Positions 16,064-24,589 are shown, counted from the first letter of the stretch. The stretch is 64,000 nt of DNA from Elusimicrobiota bacterium (GCA_016234805.1 JACRNU010000069.1:1-64000), one strand, 5' to 3'. Numbers and translations: made by a program. Notes: generated by a model not told the origin, from the letters alone.

Positions 16064-17434
16064 TCATTTCCCGCCGTAGAGCTTCTCGATCCTCTCGAGC
16101 CCCGCCTTCGCGTCGGAGTTGCCCGGGTCGAGCTGCAGGGCCAGCGTCCACTCGTCGCGGGCCTTGACGTAGTCTCCCTTCTGGAAGTAGATCACGCCGG
16201 AAAGGTAGTGCTGCTGGGAGGACCGGCGGGCGTCCTCGGAGATGGTCCCGGCCGCGGGGCCCGCCCCAGCCGTGCCGGCCGCCGGGGTCGGCCCCGACGC
16301 TCCCGAGGTCGCGGCCGCGGTTTTGGCCGCGGCCGCCGCCTTCGACGCCTCCTCCTCCTCCTTGGCCTTGGCCTCCGCCGCCGCCTTCGACGCCTCCTCC
16401 TCGCGCCTCTTGGCGAGCTCGACCTCCTTGACCTTGCGGGCATCCTCGCGGCGCATCGCCTCCTTGGCCCGGGCGATGAGCTGGTCCGCGGCGCGCGAGT
16501 CGTAGCCGAAGGTCACGGCCTTCTTCCACTCCGCGATGGCGCGCTCGAACTTCTTGCCCTCGTAGTACTGCCGTCCCTGGGTCACGTGCTGGCCCGCGAT
16601 CTCGGCGCGGATCTCGGCCATGAGCTTGATGGCCTTGGTGTTGCCCGGCCCGGTCTCCAGGATGGTGTCGAGGATGCGCAGGGCGTCCTCGGTCTGGCCC
16701 TGGCTGTAGAGGTTGAGGGCCTCCTGGAGCTTCTCGTTGGCGTCCGCGTCGCGGGTCTCCGACTCCGCGCGCGCGATGAGGCCGGAAAGCCTGGGGTAGC
16801 GTGGGTTGAGAACCAGGGCCGAATACCACTGGTCGAGGGCCTCCCGGAGGCGGTGCTGGCGGTAGGCGCGCTCCCCCCGGCGGAAGTGCTCCTCCGCCAT
16901 CTCCTTGCGGGCCTTCTTGAGCCAGTAGCGCGCCTTGAGGTTCGTGGGGGAGAGCTTGACCGCCTCCTCCCAGCGTCCCGTGGCCTCGACGAGCCTCCCC
17001 TGGCGATAGAGGGCCATGCCCTCCTCGAACTTGCTCTCGATGAGCTTCTTCTCCGAGAAGCGGGGCTTCTGCGAGCCGTGCAGCTCCTCCGAGGCGCGCC
17101 GCAGGATGGCCGCGTCCTCGTAGCCCGGGTCGATGGCGATGATGCGGCCCGCGAGCTCCTTGGCCGCGTCGAACTCGCCCTTGCGGTAGAGGTCGAAGGC
17201 GTTCTCGTAGACCCCCTTGAGGGTCTTTCGAGTGATGCGCGCCTTTTCGAGCTGGATCGTGTAGATGTACCGCTGCTTGTCATCATCGGAGGTGATGGTC
17301 CCGAGGTTCACCTTCGACATGTCCAGGAACAGGCCCTCCGTGTCCTTGACCGCCGGCACGGCCTGTCCCGCCGCTAAACCCGGCAGGAGGAGGACCCAGA
17401 GGATGAGGAAGGGTTCCGCGGCGGGATGTTTCAT
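16064..17434 (-). CDS. Secreted or periplasmic TPR-repeat protein
   Basis: The protein has 456 residues with a signal peptide (hydrophobic FLILWVLLLPGLAAG, likely cleaved after AAG). About seven TPR-like units follow (for example FDLYRKGEFDAAKELAG, ALYRQGRLVEATGRWEEA, LNLYSQGQTEDALRIL), then a highly charged Lys/Glu/Ala coiled stretch (about 325-370), an Ala/Gly/Thr-rich linker and one last TPR (YFQKGDYVKARDEW). TPR proteins such as TadD scaffold Tad pilus assembly, and this gene follows tadC in the same direction, so it may fill that role. It is longer than TadD, and its charged segment is unusual. Confidence 0.75.
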   Translation of the reverse strand: MKHPAAEPFLILWVLLLPGLAAGQAVPAVKDTEGLFLDMSKVNLGTITSDDDKQRYIYTIQLEKARITRKTLKGVYENAFDLYRKGEFDAAKELAGRIIAIDPGYEDAAILRRASEELHGSQKPRFSEKKLIESKFEEGMALYRQGRLVEATGRWEEAVKLSPTNLKARYWLKKARKEMAEEHFRRGERAYRQHRLREALDQWYSALVLNPRYPRLSGLIARAESETRDADANEKLQEALNLYSQGQTEDALRILDTILETGPGNTKAIKLMAEIRAEIAGQHVTQGRQYYEGKKFERAIAEWKKAVTFGYDSRAADQLIARAKEAMRREDARKVKEVELAKRREEEASKAAAEAKAKEEEEASKAAAAAKTAAATSGASGPTPAAGTAGAGPAAGTISEDARRSSQQHYLSGVIYFQKGDYVKARDEWTLALQLDPGNSDAKAGLERIEKLYGGK

Positions 17435-17465
17435 GGTTGTCCTCTTCGTTGTCGAGCAATCGCCG

Positions 17466-18362
17466 TCAGAAGCCGATCCCTCCCGCCATCAGGTTCTTGA
17501 GCATCGGCGCCAGCATCATGATGAAGACCGTCGGGAAGATGAAGACCATCAGAGGGATGAGCATCTTCGTGGCCGCCTGGGCCGCGAGCTTCTCGGCCTT
17601 GTTGAGCCGGCGGAAGCGCATGTCGGCCGCGTAGTTGCGCAGCAGTTCCACGAGGCTCGTGCCGAGCTCGTCCGACTGGGTGATCAGGCCCACGAAGGAC
17701 CGGATCTCCTGGATGCCCGTGCGCATCGAGAAGCGTTTCAAGGCGTCCCGGCGCGAGTAGCCGAGCTGGATCTCGCCGAGCATCTTTCCGACCTCGGCCT
17801 CGAGCTCGGACTTGTCCTTGGAGATCCTCACGATGCGGTCGAAGGCGGTCATATAGTCGAGGCCGGCCTCGATGGTCAGCGCCGCCAGGTCCACGAACGT
17901 GGGGAAGCTGCGCATGATCGCGGTCTGGCGGGCCCGGATCCTGCCGTTGAAGATGGAGTCCGGGATGAGGAACCCGACGAGGCCGAAGATGAGCAGCACC
18001 GGGGAGCCGGAAAGCCAGGCGAAGCCGCCGCCCATGACCGCGGCCAGGACCTCCTTCATGTGCAGCATCTCCAGAGGGGTGGGCTTCTCGGGCCGGCCCA
18101 AGAGCATGTGCATCTCCTCGATCTTGACGTCGAGGCGCAGCGCCTTGAGCAGGAACAGGTCGAGGCGGTCCCAGAGGCTGCCGTGCGGGTTGAGCTGGGC
18201 GAAGCCGGAACTCATGCCGACCTCGCGCTTGGCCAACTGGGAGAGGTCGGTCTCGGAAGGCGGCGGAGGAGGCGTCAGGAGCCGGGAGACCGCGGTGTAG
18301 GCGGCCATGGAGCCCAGGATGCCCACGGCGAGCATGACCCACTTCAGGATGGAGTCGCTCAT
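17466..18362 (-). CDS. tadC: TadC-like inner-membrane platform protein (T2SF domain)
   Basis: The protein has 298 residues. A membrane segment near the N-terminus, a cytosolic stretch, two adjacent membrane segments (about 110-150) and a T2SF domain follow, with FPTFVDLAALTIEAGLDY, a DELGTSLVELLR motif and a final membrane segment ending in MLAPML. With TadB it forms the platform on which the TadA ATPase works. The ATG at 18362 is preferred over an upstream TTG (18371) because GGAGG lies ten bases before it. That site is inside a hairpin (18372-18390). The N-terminal linker has a run of Pro (TPPPPPSE). Confidence 0.88.
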   Translation of the reverse strand: MSDSILKWVMLAVGILGSMAAYTAVSRLLTPPPPPSETDLSQLAKREVGMSSGFAQLNPHGSLWDRLDLFLLKALRLDVKIEEMHMLLGRPEKPTPLEMLHMKEVLAAVMGGGFAWLSGSPVLLIFGLVGFLIPDSIFNGRIRARQTAIMRSFPTFVDLAALTIEAGLDYMTAFDRIVRISKDKSELEAEVGKMLGEIQLGYSRRDALKRFSMRTGIQEIRSFVGLITQSDELGTSLVELLRNYAADMRFRRLNKAEKLAAQAATKMLIPLMVFIFPTVFIMMLAPMLKNLMAGGIGF

Positions 18363-18371
18363 ATGCCGCAA

Positions 18372-18390
18372 GCCTCCCCTGCGGGGAGGC
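18372..18390 (-). promoter_or_regulatory. Hairpin covering the tadC ribosome-binding site
   Basis: GCCTCCCC (18372-18379) and GGGGAGGC (18383-18390) pair perfectly around three bases. On the minus strand the 3' arm carries the GGGGAGG that serves the ATG at 18362. Folding would lower tadC translation relative to tadB. Confidence 0.5.
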
Positions 18391-18423
18391 GCGCAGCTGT
18401 GGGGGCATGGAGCCGTTCGTTCT

Positions 18424-19929
18424 TCATACCTGAATGTCCCCCAGCTTATCCACCACCTTCATCCCGATGGAAATCCAGACCGTGCAGAAGACGAGCACCA
18501 TCACCCCGATGGCGCTGAAGTAGAAGTCGCTCATGACCTTGGGCTGGAACATCCACATGACGGCGAGCATCACCCACGGCATCAGCCCGACCACGATGGC
18601 CTGGATGCGCTGCTGGGCGGTCATGGCCGCGGTCTTCTCCACGAGCTTGGCCTCCTCGCGGATGTTCTCCACGATGCGGTCGAAGATCTTGGTGAGGTTG
18701 CCGCCGACGGAGCGCTGGATGATGATGGCCTTGATCATATAGGAGAGCAGGCGGCTGGGCACGCGGTCGAGGATGCCTTCCATGGCTTTCTCAAGGCTGG
18801 TGCCGAGCTGGTAGTTCTTGATGCAGAGCCCGAACTCCTCCGAGATGGGCGGCTGGAGGTCGCGCTGGACGAGCTCGAAGCACTGCACGATGTCCACGCC
18901 CGATTTGAGGCCGTTCGACATGAGGATCATGCCGTCCATAAGCTGGGCCTCGCACTTGAGCGCGCGCCGGAACTTGATGTTCTTGAGCAGCCACCCCGGC
19001 AGGATGAGGCCGCCGTAGAGGCCGAACCCGCTGAAGATCACGAACCCGAAGATGTTGAAGGTCAGCGAACCGACGATGACCCCCAGGAGGGCAGGGCCGC
19101 CGACGAGATAGTTGATCTTCACGGTCATGAACTGCCGCTCGTACTCGTGGGCCCACTCCTTGGCCTTGACCTTATAGTCTTCCCATGCCTGAAGGATCTT
19201 GCCCTCCTGTCCCGTGCCCAGGGCCCAGCCCGCGAAGAAGATCAGGCCCACGCCCACGAGCTTGAGCAGGTAGGGCATGGTCTTGGAGCCCTCCTTGTCC
19301 GGGGCCGGAGGGGCGTAGCCCCTGGGCGGAGCGTTGAGGATGGCGTGGGTGCTGTTGGAGAGCGCGGCGATGGCGATCACCGCGGCCTTGTACCGCTCCG
19401 TGCTGTTGGCGGTGAGCCCCCCCATGAGGGAGTCCATCTCCTTGAGGATGAGCTCGAGGTTGCCGAGCACGGCCCGGCCCCGGCCGCCGAGAGAGTTCCC
19501 GACCCGCGCGCGGTAGAGCCGGTCGACGGCCATCTGGAAGCGGATCCGGTTGTCCTCATAGTCGCGGATGAGGGAGCCTGGCTGGACGAGCTGGCCGCCG
19601 TCGGCGGGCGGGAAGGACTTGCGGGCCAGCTCGAAGAACTCATAGAGGACCGCGGACGGCGCCTGCCACAGCTGTGCCTCGTTGAGGATGCCCTCCTCAG
19701 GGTCCTGCCAGACGGGCTTCTTGAGCATGGCGTCGAGGGTCTGGTCCACCCACGCGGGGGGCTGGAGGGTCGCGTCGCGGTCCTTCTTGAAATAGTGGTA
19801 GACGATCTGGGCCTTGGCCTCGGCCCCATCGTTCTTGTCCACGAGGAGCTTGATCTCAACCGGGGTGAAGATCTGCGCCCGCGCCGGCGCGGCGCACAGC
19901 AGGACCAGGACGATGGCGGCGGCGTTCAT
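18424..19929 (-). CDS. tadB: TadB-like platform protein with extra N-terminal periplasmic region
   Basis: The protein has 501 residues. The C-terminal ~300 residues are a standard TadB: two membrane segments near 280-315, a T2SF domain with MDGMILMSNGLKSGVDIVQCF and LGTSLEKAMEGIL, and terminal membrane segments. Before this lie an N-terminal signal-like peptide (IVLVLLCAAPARAQ) and about 180 extra residues with charged helices, then a membrane segment near 215-232. TadB proteins are usually about 300-320 residues, so the added part is unusual and presumably faces the periplasm. The start overlaps the stop of the TadZ-TadA gene by one base (TGATG), so the two are translationally coupled. Confidence 0.85.
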   Translation of the reverse strand: MNAAAIVLVLLCAAPARAQIFTPVEIKLLVDKNDGAEAKAQIVYHYFKKDRDATLQPPAWVDQTLDAMLKKPVWQDPEEGILNEAQLWQAPSAVLYEFFELARKSFPPADGGQLVQPGSLIRDYEDNRIRFQMAVDRLYRARVGNSLGGRGRAVLGNLELILKEMDSLMGGLTANSTERYKAAVIAIAALSNSTHAILNAPPRGYAPPAPDKEGSKTMPYLLKLVGVGLIFFAGWALGTGQEGKILQAWEDYKVKAKEWAHEYERQFMTVKINYLVGGPALLGVIVGSLTFNIFGFVIFSGFGLYGGLILPGWLLKNIKFRRALKCEAQLMDGMILMSNGLKSGVDIVQCFELVQRDLQPPISEEFGLCIKNYQLGTSLEKAMEGILDRVPSRLLSYMIKAIIIQRSVGGNLTKIFDRIVENIREEAKLVEKTAAMTAQQRIQAIVVGLMPWVMLAVMWMFQPKVMSDFYFSAIGVMVLVFCTVWISIGMKVVDKLGDIQV

Positions 19930-22217
19930 CAGCCCACCGCCCCCGCGTGGAACTCCGGAGCCTTGGGCATGATGCCCTTGGCCTTCTGCTCCGGGCTCTG
20001 GAACAAAGACAGCGGGATGTCCATGCCCTTGTGCTTGAACTCGGCGTAGAAAGTCGGGACGTTGCCGCACGCCACGAAATCGCCCATCGTCTTGCCCTCT
20101 GGCGTGACAGTCTGCAGGTTGAAGCGGAAGAGGTCCTGGACCTTGAAGGACACCCCGTCCTTGCCGAAGATCTCGGTGATGTAGGTCACGCGGCGCTTGC
20201 CGTCCGAGAAGCGCGTAAGCTGGACGATCATGTGCACGGCGCTCGAGATCATGTCCACCAGCACGGAGATCGGCAGGTCGGTGCCGGCCATGAGGCACAT
20301 GGCCGAAAGGCGCGCGAGGGAGTCCTTGGGGGTGTTGGCGTGGATGGTGGCCAAGGAGCCTTCGTGGCCGGTATTCATGGCCTGGAGCATGTCGAGGGCC
20401 TCGGCGCCGCGGCACTCGCCGACCACGATGCGGTCGGGCCTCATGCGCAGGCAGTTCTTGATGAGGTCCCGGATGGTCACCTCGCCCTTGCCCTCGATGT
20501 TGGGGGGCCGCGACTCCAGGCGGACCCAGTGGTCCTGCATGAGCCGGAGCTCGGCGGTGTCCTCGACCGTGATGATGCGCTCGTCCTCGGGGATGAAGGA
20601 CGAGCACATGTTGAGGAAGACCGTCTTGCCGGTGCCGGTGCCGCCCGCGATGATGATATTCTTGCGCACGATCACGGCAGCCCTGATGAACTCGATCATC
20701 GCGGGCGTGACCGAGCCGAAGCCGATGAGCTGCTCGTGGGTGAAGGGCTTGGCCGAGAACCGCCGGATGGTCAGGGTCGGCCCGGAGACCGCCAGGGGGT
20801 TGATGATGGCGTTGACGCGGGAGCCGTCCTTCAAGCGCGCGTCCACCAGGGGCACGGACTCGTCGATGCGCCGGCCGACCGGGGCCACGATGCGCTTGAT
20901 GACCTGGATGACCTGCTCGTCGTCGCGGAACCGCATGGGCAGGAGGACCAGCTTGCCCTTCTGCTCGATGTAGATCTTGTCGAAGGCGTTGACCATGATC
21001 TCGTTGACGGACGGGTCCCGGAGCAGGGCCTGGAGGGGCCCGAGGCCCAGGATCTCGTCCACCAGTTCCGTCACGAACTGCTCGCGCAGGGTGCGGGTGA
21101 GCGCGAGGTTCGGCTCGCGCTGCAGGAGGTTCTCGATGATGCTGCTCACCCGGTGCCGGTTATCCTCGTTCTGGCTGGGGTCCTCGGAGATGCGGATGTG
21201 CTCCGTCTCCATGGCCGTGACCACGTTCTTGTGCATCTTGGTCTTGAGCTCGTTCCAGAAGGCCGGCACGGCTTCGCCCGCAGTCGTGACCACGGCCTTG
21301 CCCTGCTCCCCTCCCCCGCCCCCGCCCCCGCCTCCGCCCTGCGGGGCCGCCCCCGTGGACTTCCAGAGGAAGTCCGCTCCCTGGCCGATCTCCTCGTAGT
21401 CGGAGGACGTGTCCCAGGTCTTGACCGTGGGCTTGACCTCGTAGGTCCTGCCCAGGAGGATGCGCAGGGTCTTGACCCACTCCGACTGCATGTTCTCGAC
21501 GAGCAGGATCTTCTGGGTGTTGGCGTACTCCGGGAGGAGGTCCTCCCAGGGCATGTAGGCCAGCACCTTCTTGCCCATGTTCTCGAAGAAGCGGTTGACC
21601 TCCTTGGGCGCGATGGCGCCGGGGAGGTTGGCCTGGTTGACCACGACCTCGAACTTCTCGAGCGGGAAGTGCAGGGCCTTGTACTCCTGGAAGAGGGCAT
21701 AGGTGGCCTCGAAGTGGGAGCGCTGGGGCAGGCAGGTCCAGAAAATGAGGTCCGCCAGGTCGAAGGAGAAGACCTGCATGGGGAAGAAGGGGTCCACGTC
21801 CAGGAACAGATCGTAGGATTCGGCGAGGCTCCTGAGGACGGCGACCACGGAAGCCGACGGCAGGTTGCGGATGTCCGAGAGCTTCTCGCCCAGGGGCAGC
21901 AGGCCCACCCCGTAGGAGCTGATGGGGATGCGGCCGCGCAGGAGCCTGCCGATGCCCGTGCTCGTGTCGCCCAGGAGCGGGACGAGGCTCGCCAGGGTCG
22001 GCGGCCGGCCCACGGAGAGCAGGAAGGCCAGGTCGTTGCGGCAGAGCGCGTCCATCTGCACGATGATGACCTTGCGGTTCTGGCTCCCGGCCCACGCCAG
22101 GGCCAGGTTGAGCGCGATGGTGCTCTTGCCGGCCCCCTCCTTGGGGCCGCTCAGAACGACGACGCGGCAAGGCTCCCGAGCCTTGCCGGTCTCAGTCTCC
22201 GGATTCTGATCAGCCAT
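19929..22217 (-). CDS. TadZ-TadA fusion: ParA/MinD-like ATPase joined to pilus secretion ATPase
   Basis: The protein has 762 residues and two ATPase halves. Residues 1 to ~285 are TadZ/CpaE-like, with a deviant Walker A KEGAGKST near 26 and FDLADLIFWTCLP in place of the usual Walker B region. TadZ proteins place the pilus at a pole. A linker with ten glycines follows at about 294-303. Residues ~330-762 are TadA/CpaF, with MVNAFDKIYIEQKGKL, a LKDGSRVNAI loop, Walker A GGTGTGKT (about 527), VEDTAELR (Asp box), RPDRIVVGECRG (Walker B) and HANTPKDSL (His box). TadA powers pilus assembly. The two are separate genes in the Tad systems I know. The reading frame is open throughout. Confidence 0.92.
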   Translation of the reverse strand: MADQNPETETGKAREPCRVVVLSGPKEGAGKSTIALNLALAWAGSQNRKVIIVQMDALCRNDLAFLLSVGRPPTLASLVPLLGDTSTGIGRLLRGRIPISSYGVGLLPLGEKLSDIRNLPSASVVAVLRSLAESYDLFLDVDPFFPMQVFSFDLADLIFWTCLPQRSHFEATYALFQEYKALHFPLEKFEVVVNQANLPGAIAPKEVNRFFENMGKKVLAYMPWEDLLPEYANTQKILLVENMQSEWVKTLRILLGRTYEVKPTVKTWDTSSDYEEIGQGADFLWKSTGAAPQGGGGGGGGGGEQGKAVVTTAGEAVPAFWNELKTKMHKNVVTAMETEHIRISEDPSQNEDNRHRVSSIIENLLQREPNLALTRTLREQFVTELVDEILGLGPLQALLRDPSVNEIMVNAFDKIYIEQKGKLVLLPMRFRDDEQVIQVIKRIVAPVGRRIDESVPLVDARLKDGSRVNAIINPLAVSGPTLTIRRFSAKPFTHEQLIGFGSVTPAMIEFIRAAVIVRKNIIIAGGTGTGKTVFLNMCSSFIPEDERIITVEDTAELRLMQDHWVRLESRPPNIEGKGEVTIRDLIKNCLRMRPDRIVVGECRGAEALDMLQAMNTGHEGSLATIHANTPKDSLARLSAMCLMAGTDLPISVLVDMISSAVHMIVQLTRFSDGKRRVTYITEIFGKDGVSFKVQDLFRFNLQTVTPEGKTMGDFVACGNVPTFYAEFKHKGMDIPLSLFQSPEQKAKGIMPKAPEFHAGAVG

Positions 22218-22235
22218 GAGACTCCGTCATCTCCG

Positions 22236-22982
22236 TCACTTGACGATCTCCATCGTGATGAACAGGAAGAGGGACTTCTGCTCCTCGATGATGTTCGTGT
22301 TGGTGAAGAGCAGGCCGAGGAGCGGGATCCTCCCGATGAAGGGGATCCGGGTCTTGGTGATGTTCTTCGAGCTCATCTTGAGCCCCCCGATGACGAGGGT
22401 CTCGCCGCTCTTGAGCTCCACCGAGGTCTGGACCTGTCTCGTGGTGATGGAGGGCACCGAGGTGTTGCCCACCGTGACGGGCTTCGAGAAGTCCGGATTG
22501 GAGACCTCGAGCTGGGCCTCCGCGCGGATGGTGTCCTTCTTGTTGGGGTTGATCACCGGCAGGACGTTGAGGATCACGCCGAACTTCTTGAACTCCACGC
22601 CCACGCCCTGGTTGTTCGTGACGGGGTAGGGCTGGTCGCCGCCCACCACGAAGTTCGCCTGGTTGCCGGCGGTCACGATGACTTTCGGGTTGGACAGGAG
22701 CTGGGCCTTGCCCTCGGTCTCGAGCAGCTTCAAGGAGGTCTGGAGCTGGGTCTTGCGGGCGAAGTCGCCGAGCGTATAGATGCCGGGGATGGTCTCCTCC
22801 GCGAAGGCGATCCCGGTCTGGAAGGGACCCCACGCGAAGCCCGTGTCCTTGGACACGGACCCCGAGATCTCCACGATGTCCGCCGAGATCGCGATCAGCG
22901 AGTCCTCCGGTTGCGCCCAGGCGGCGGTCGACAGCGTCCACAACCACACGCTCCACAGCGCGCCTTTCCACAGGTGTCTCAT
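22236..22982 (-). CDS. Short secretin (CpaC/RcpA-like outer-membrane channel)
   Basis: The protein has 248 residues with a signal peptide (WSVWLWTLSTAAWAQ). The remainder is the conserved secretin domain: LKLLETEGKAQLLSNPKVIVTAGNQANFVVGG, then the closing motif SGETLVIGGL, TRIPFIGRIPLLGLLF. This should oligomerise as the outer-membrane ring for the pilus. CpaC/RcpA secretins usually exceed 400 residues. This one lacks the N-terminal pilus-assembly and BON-like ring domains that contact the inner-membrane parts. Another protein, perhaps the extra region of TadB or the TPR protein, would have to bridge the periplasm. The gene lies between cpaB and the tadZA fusion. Confidence 0.85.
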   Translation of the reverse strand: MRHLWKGALWSVWLWTLSTAAWAQPEDSLIAISADIVEISGSVSKDTGFAWGPFQTGIAFAEETIPGIYTLGDFARKTQLQTSLKLLETEGKAQLLSNPKVIVTAGNQANFVVGGDQPYPVTNNQGVGVEFKKFGVILNVLPVINPNKKDTIRAEAQLEVSNPDFSKPVTVGNTSVPSITTRQVQTSVELKSGETLVIGGLKMSSKNITKTRIPFIGRIPLLGLLFTNTNIIEEQKSLFLFITMEIVK

Positions 22983-23025
22983 CTTGGTGCCTTACTGCTT
23001 AGCGCGACTTTTTATACGCCTTTGA

Positions 23026-23790
23026 TTACGGCCCCTGCTTGAAAAGCTTTCTGAAACTCGCCATCTCCATGGGGTGCATCTCGACGTCCCCCAGGCCCCG
23101 CAGGATCACGGTCGGCTCCCCCTGTTTGGCGGCCAGGGCGAGGTACTGCGCCTCGTTCGGATTCAAAGCCAGGCTGATGACGGCCTTCTCGGAGAAGGCG
23201 GCGGTCTTGTCCTCCTTCTCCTTGACGCCCTTGAGCTGCTTGGCGCTCATGCCCATCCCCATGTCCATGCCCACCGCGATCACGAGCACGTTCTGGAGGA
23301 TGGTGGCGGTCACCTTTTCCTTGCGGTTCTCTCCCATGGACGCGTCGAAGGTCACGAGGACGTCCACCCGGTCGCCGGGCTTGACGAGGGCCTTGAGCTC
23401 CGCGTCGATGCCCAGGATGGTGCCGCGATAGCCGGGAGGGATCTTGACGCTCAGGCCCGCCTCGGGGGACATGGGGATGAGGGCCGCGGTCGTGACCTGA
23501 TTGCCCTTGGGGATGCGGATGCGGGTGACCAGATTGGAGATCAGCTTGATGTCGGACGGAGACTTCACCTCGAACCCGTCCTGCTCCATGAACTTGCGGG
23601 GGATCTGCATGGCTTCCACCATCTGTTCGTTGACCACGGTGCGCTCCGGGATGTCGACCCGCGCCACGAGGACGTTGCCCATGTCGTAGGCCTGGCTCAG
23701 CGCCCGCTCCTTGGAGCTGAGCACCATCAGGTAGAAGACCGCGGCGAGCATCGCCAGGACCATCGGGATCAGCACGCCTTTCTTTTCCAT
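23026..23790 (-). CDS. cpaB: CpaB/RcpC-like pilus assembly protein (SAF domain)
   Basis: The protein has 254 residues with one N-terminal membrane segment (about 5-24). A SAF domain (about 40-100: VLVARVDIPERTVVNEQM) and the RcpC part follow, with PPGYRGTILGIDAELKALVKPGDRVDVLVTF, typical of CpaB. A short Met/Gly-rich loop (GMDMGMGMS) sits in the periplasmic part. CpaB acts with the secretin in Tad pilus assembly. It is 43 bases upstream of the secretin gene and 13 bases after the TadE gene in the same operon. Confidence 0.9.
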   Translation of the reverse strand: MEKKGVLIPMVLAMLAAVFYLMVLSSKERALSQAYDMGNVLVARVDIPERTVVNEQMVEAMQIPRKFMEQDGFEVKSPSDIKLISNLVTRIRIPKGNQVTTAALIPMSPEAGLSVKIPPGYRGTILGIDAELKALVKPGDRVDVLVTFDASMGENRKEKVTATILQNVLVIAVGMDMGMGMSAKQLKGVKEKEDKTAAFSEKAVISLALNPNEAQYLALAAKQGEPTVILRGLGDVEMHPMEMASFRKLFKQGP

Positions 23791-23803
23791 TACCGTGCCC
23801 CCT

Positions 23804-24265
23804 TTATTTCAGAAGCGGCTGCTCGATCGGCATGCGCAGCGTGATCTCCACCGTGCGCTTGCCGGCGCCCGGAGGCTTCGACAGCGCGAGGTTGCTGATC
23901 GGAAAGATCAGAGGGATCGGATACTCGGTCGTCAGCACCAGGTCGTAGCAGTTGACCCCGGCCTGAGGGTCCGCGATGGTCATGTCCGGGAAGGCAGCCT
24001 TGACCGTCGCCGCGGGAACGATGCGCTGCAGGAAGGTCTGCAGCTTGGCCTTGCTCACGTTCGGCCCGGTCTTGCCGCCGGCCGGCACCGCGGTCATCGC
24101 GCCGTAGCGCGCCGTCTCCCAGGTCGCGTGCTGGATGATGATGAGATTGTAAGCGATGTTGCCCATCTCGAGAATCGTGAAGACGATGGCCAGGAAGAGC
24201 GGCAGGATCAGGATCACCTCCACGATGACCTGACCCAAGGAACGACGCCGCCCTTTCTTCATCAT
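23804..24265 (-). CDS. TadE-like pseudopilin
   Basis: The protein has 153 residues. A basic head (MMKKGRRRSLG) is followed by QVIVEVILILPLFLAIVF with the Glu expected after the prepilin cleavage site, one membrane segment and an extracytoplasmic domain. This is a TadE-type minor pilin, probably processed by a TadV/CpaA peptidase that is not in this window. The ATG is preceded by a good GAGGAGG site. The 117-bp gap before the gene is GC-rich and can fold. Confidence 0.8.
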   Translation of the reverse strand: MMKKGRRRSLGQVIVEVILILPLFLAIVFTILEMGNIAYNLIIIQHATWETARYGAMTAVPAGGKTGPNVSKAKLQTFLQRIVPAATVKAAFPDMTIADPQAGVNCYDLVLTTEYPIPLIFPISNLALSKPPGAGKRTVEITLRMPIEQPLLK

Positions 24266-24382
24266 CCCTGGAACCCTCCTCGTGGAAGCGGCGGCGCGCC
24301 CCCTGGCCGCGCAGACCTCCCTCTGCCGCGGGAAGCGGCAGGCAGGAGGCGCGGTGTGACGACGCGGGGTGCGGACCGGCGG
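24266..24382 (-). other. Structured intercistronic region between flp pilin and tadE
   Basis: No gene is seen here. It contains CTGCCGC-GGGAA-GCGGCAG and other short GC-rich inverted repeats. Such structures after a pilin gene often protect the pilin message and reduce read-through, giving far more pilin than assembly proteins. This role is inferred from position. Confidence 0.4.
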
Positions 24383-24589
24383 TTACTGGCCGAGACTGCC
24401 CGCGGCCTTGCCGATCATCCCCTGGATCTGCTCGAAGAGCTGCGGCATGTACTTCTTGAGGGCCACGCCGGCCACGAGCACCACGCCCACGACCACGGTC
24501 AGCATCAGGAGATACTCGACCGTGTTCTGGCCCTTGTTCTCCCCGATCCACCGGTTCAACCTGTTCTGCGCCGCGACGAATCTCTCCAT
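24383..24589 (-). CDS. flp: Flp-type major pilin
   Basis: The protein has 68 residues. A short head ends in GENKGQNTVEYLLMLTVVVGVVLVAG, the class III prepilin pattern: Gly-Gln cleavage region, Glu and Tyr (VEY) right after it, and one long hydrophobic helix. The short C-terminal tail (QGMIGKAAGSLGQ) fits Flp pilins, which form the Tad pilus fibre. It is the second gene of the operon reading leftward. The structured gap after it suggests high pilin dosage. Confidence 0.85.
   Translation of the reverse strand: MERFVAAQNRLNRWIGENKGQNTVEYLLMLTVVVGVVLVAGVALKKYMPQLFEQIQGMIGKAAGSLGQ

Noticed and set aside
21306-21340. Frameshift in the G/C run between TadZ and TadA
   Set aside because: The frame is open on both sides, codons alternate GGC/GGG/GGA and both halves keep full motifs. 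A read check is still advisable.
19947-23042. A 1031-codon plus-strand open frame
   Set aside because: It is antisense to tadZA and the secretin gene, both of which have clear catalytic motifs. Its translation is low-complexity.
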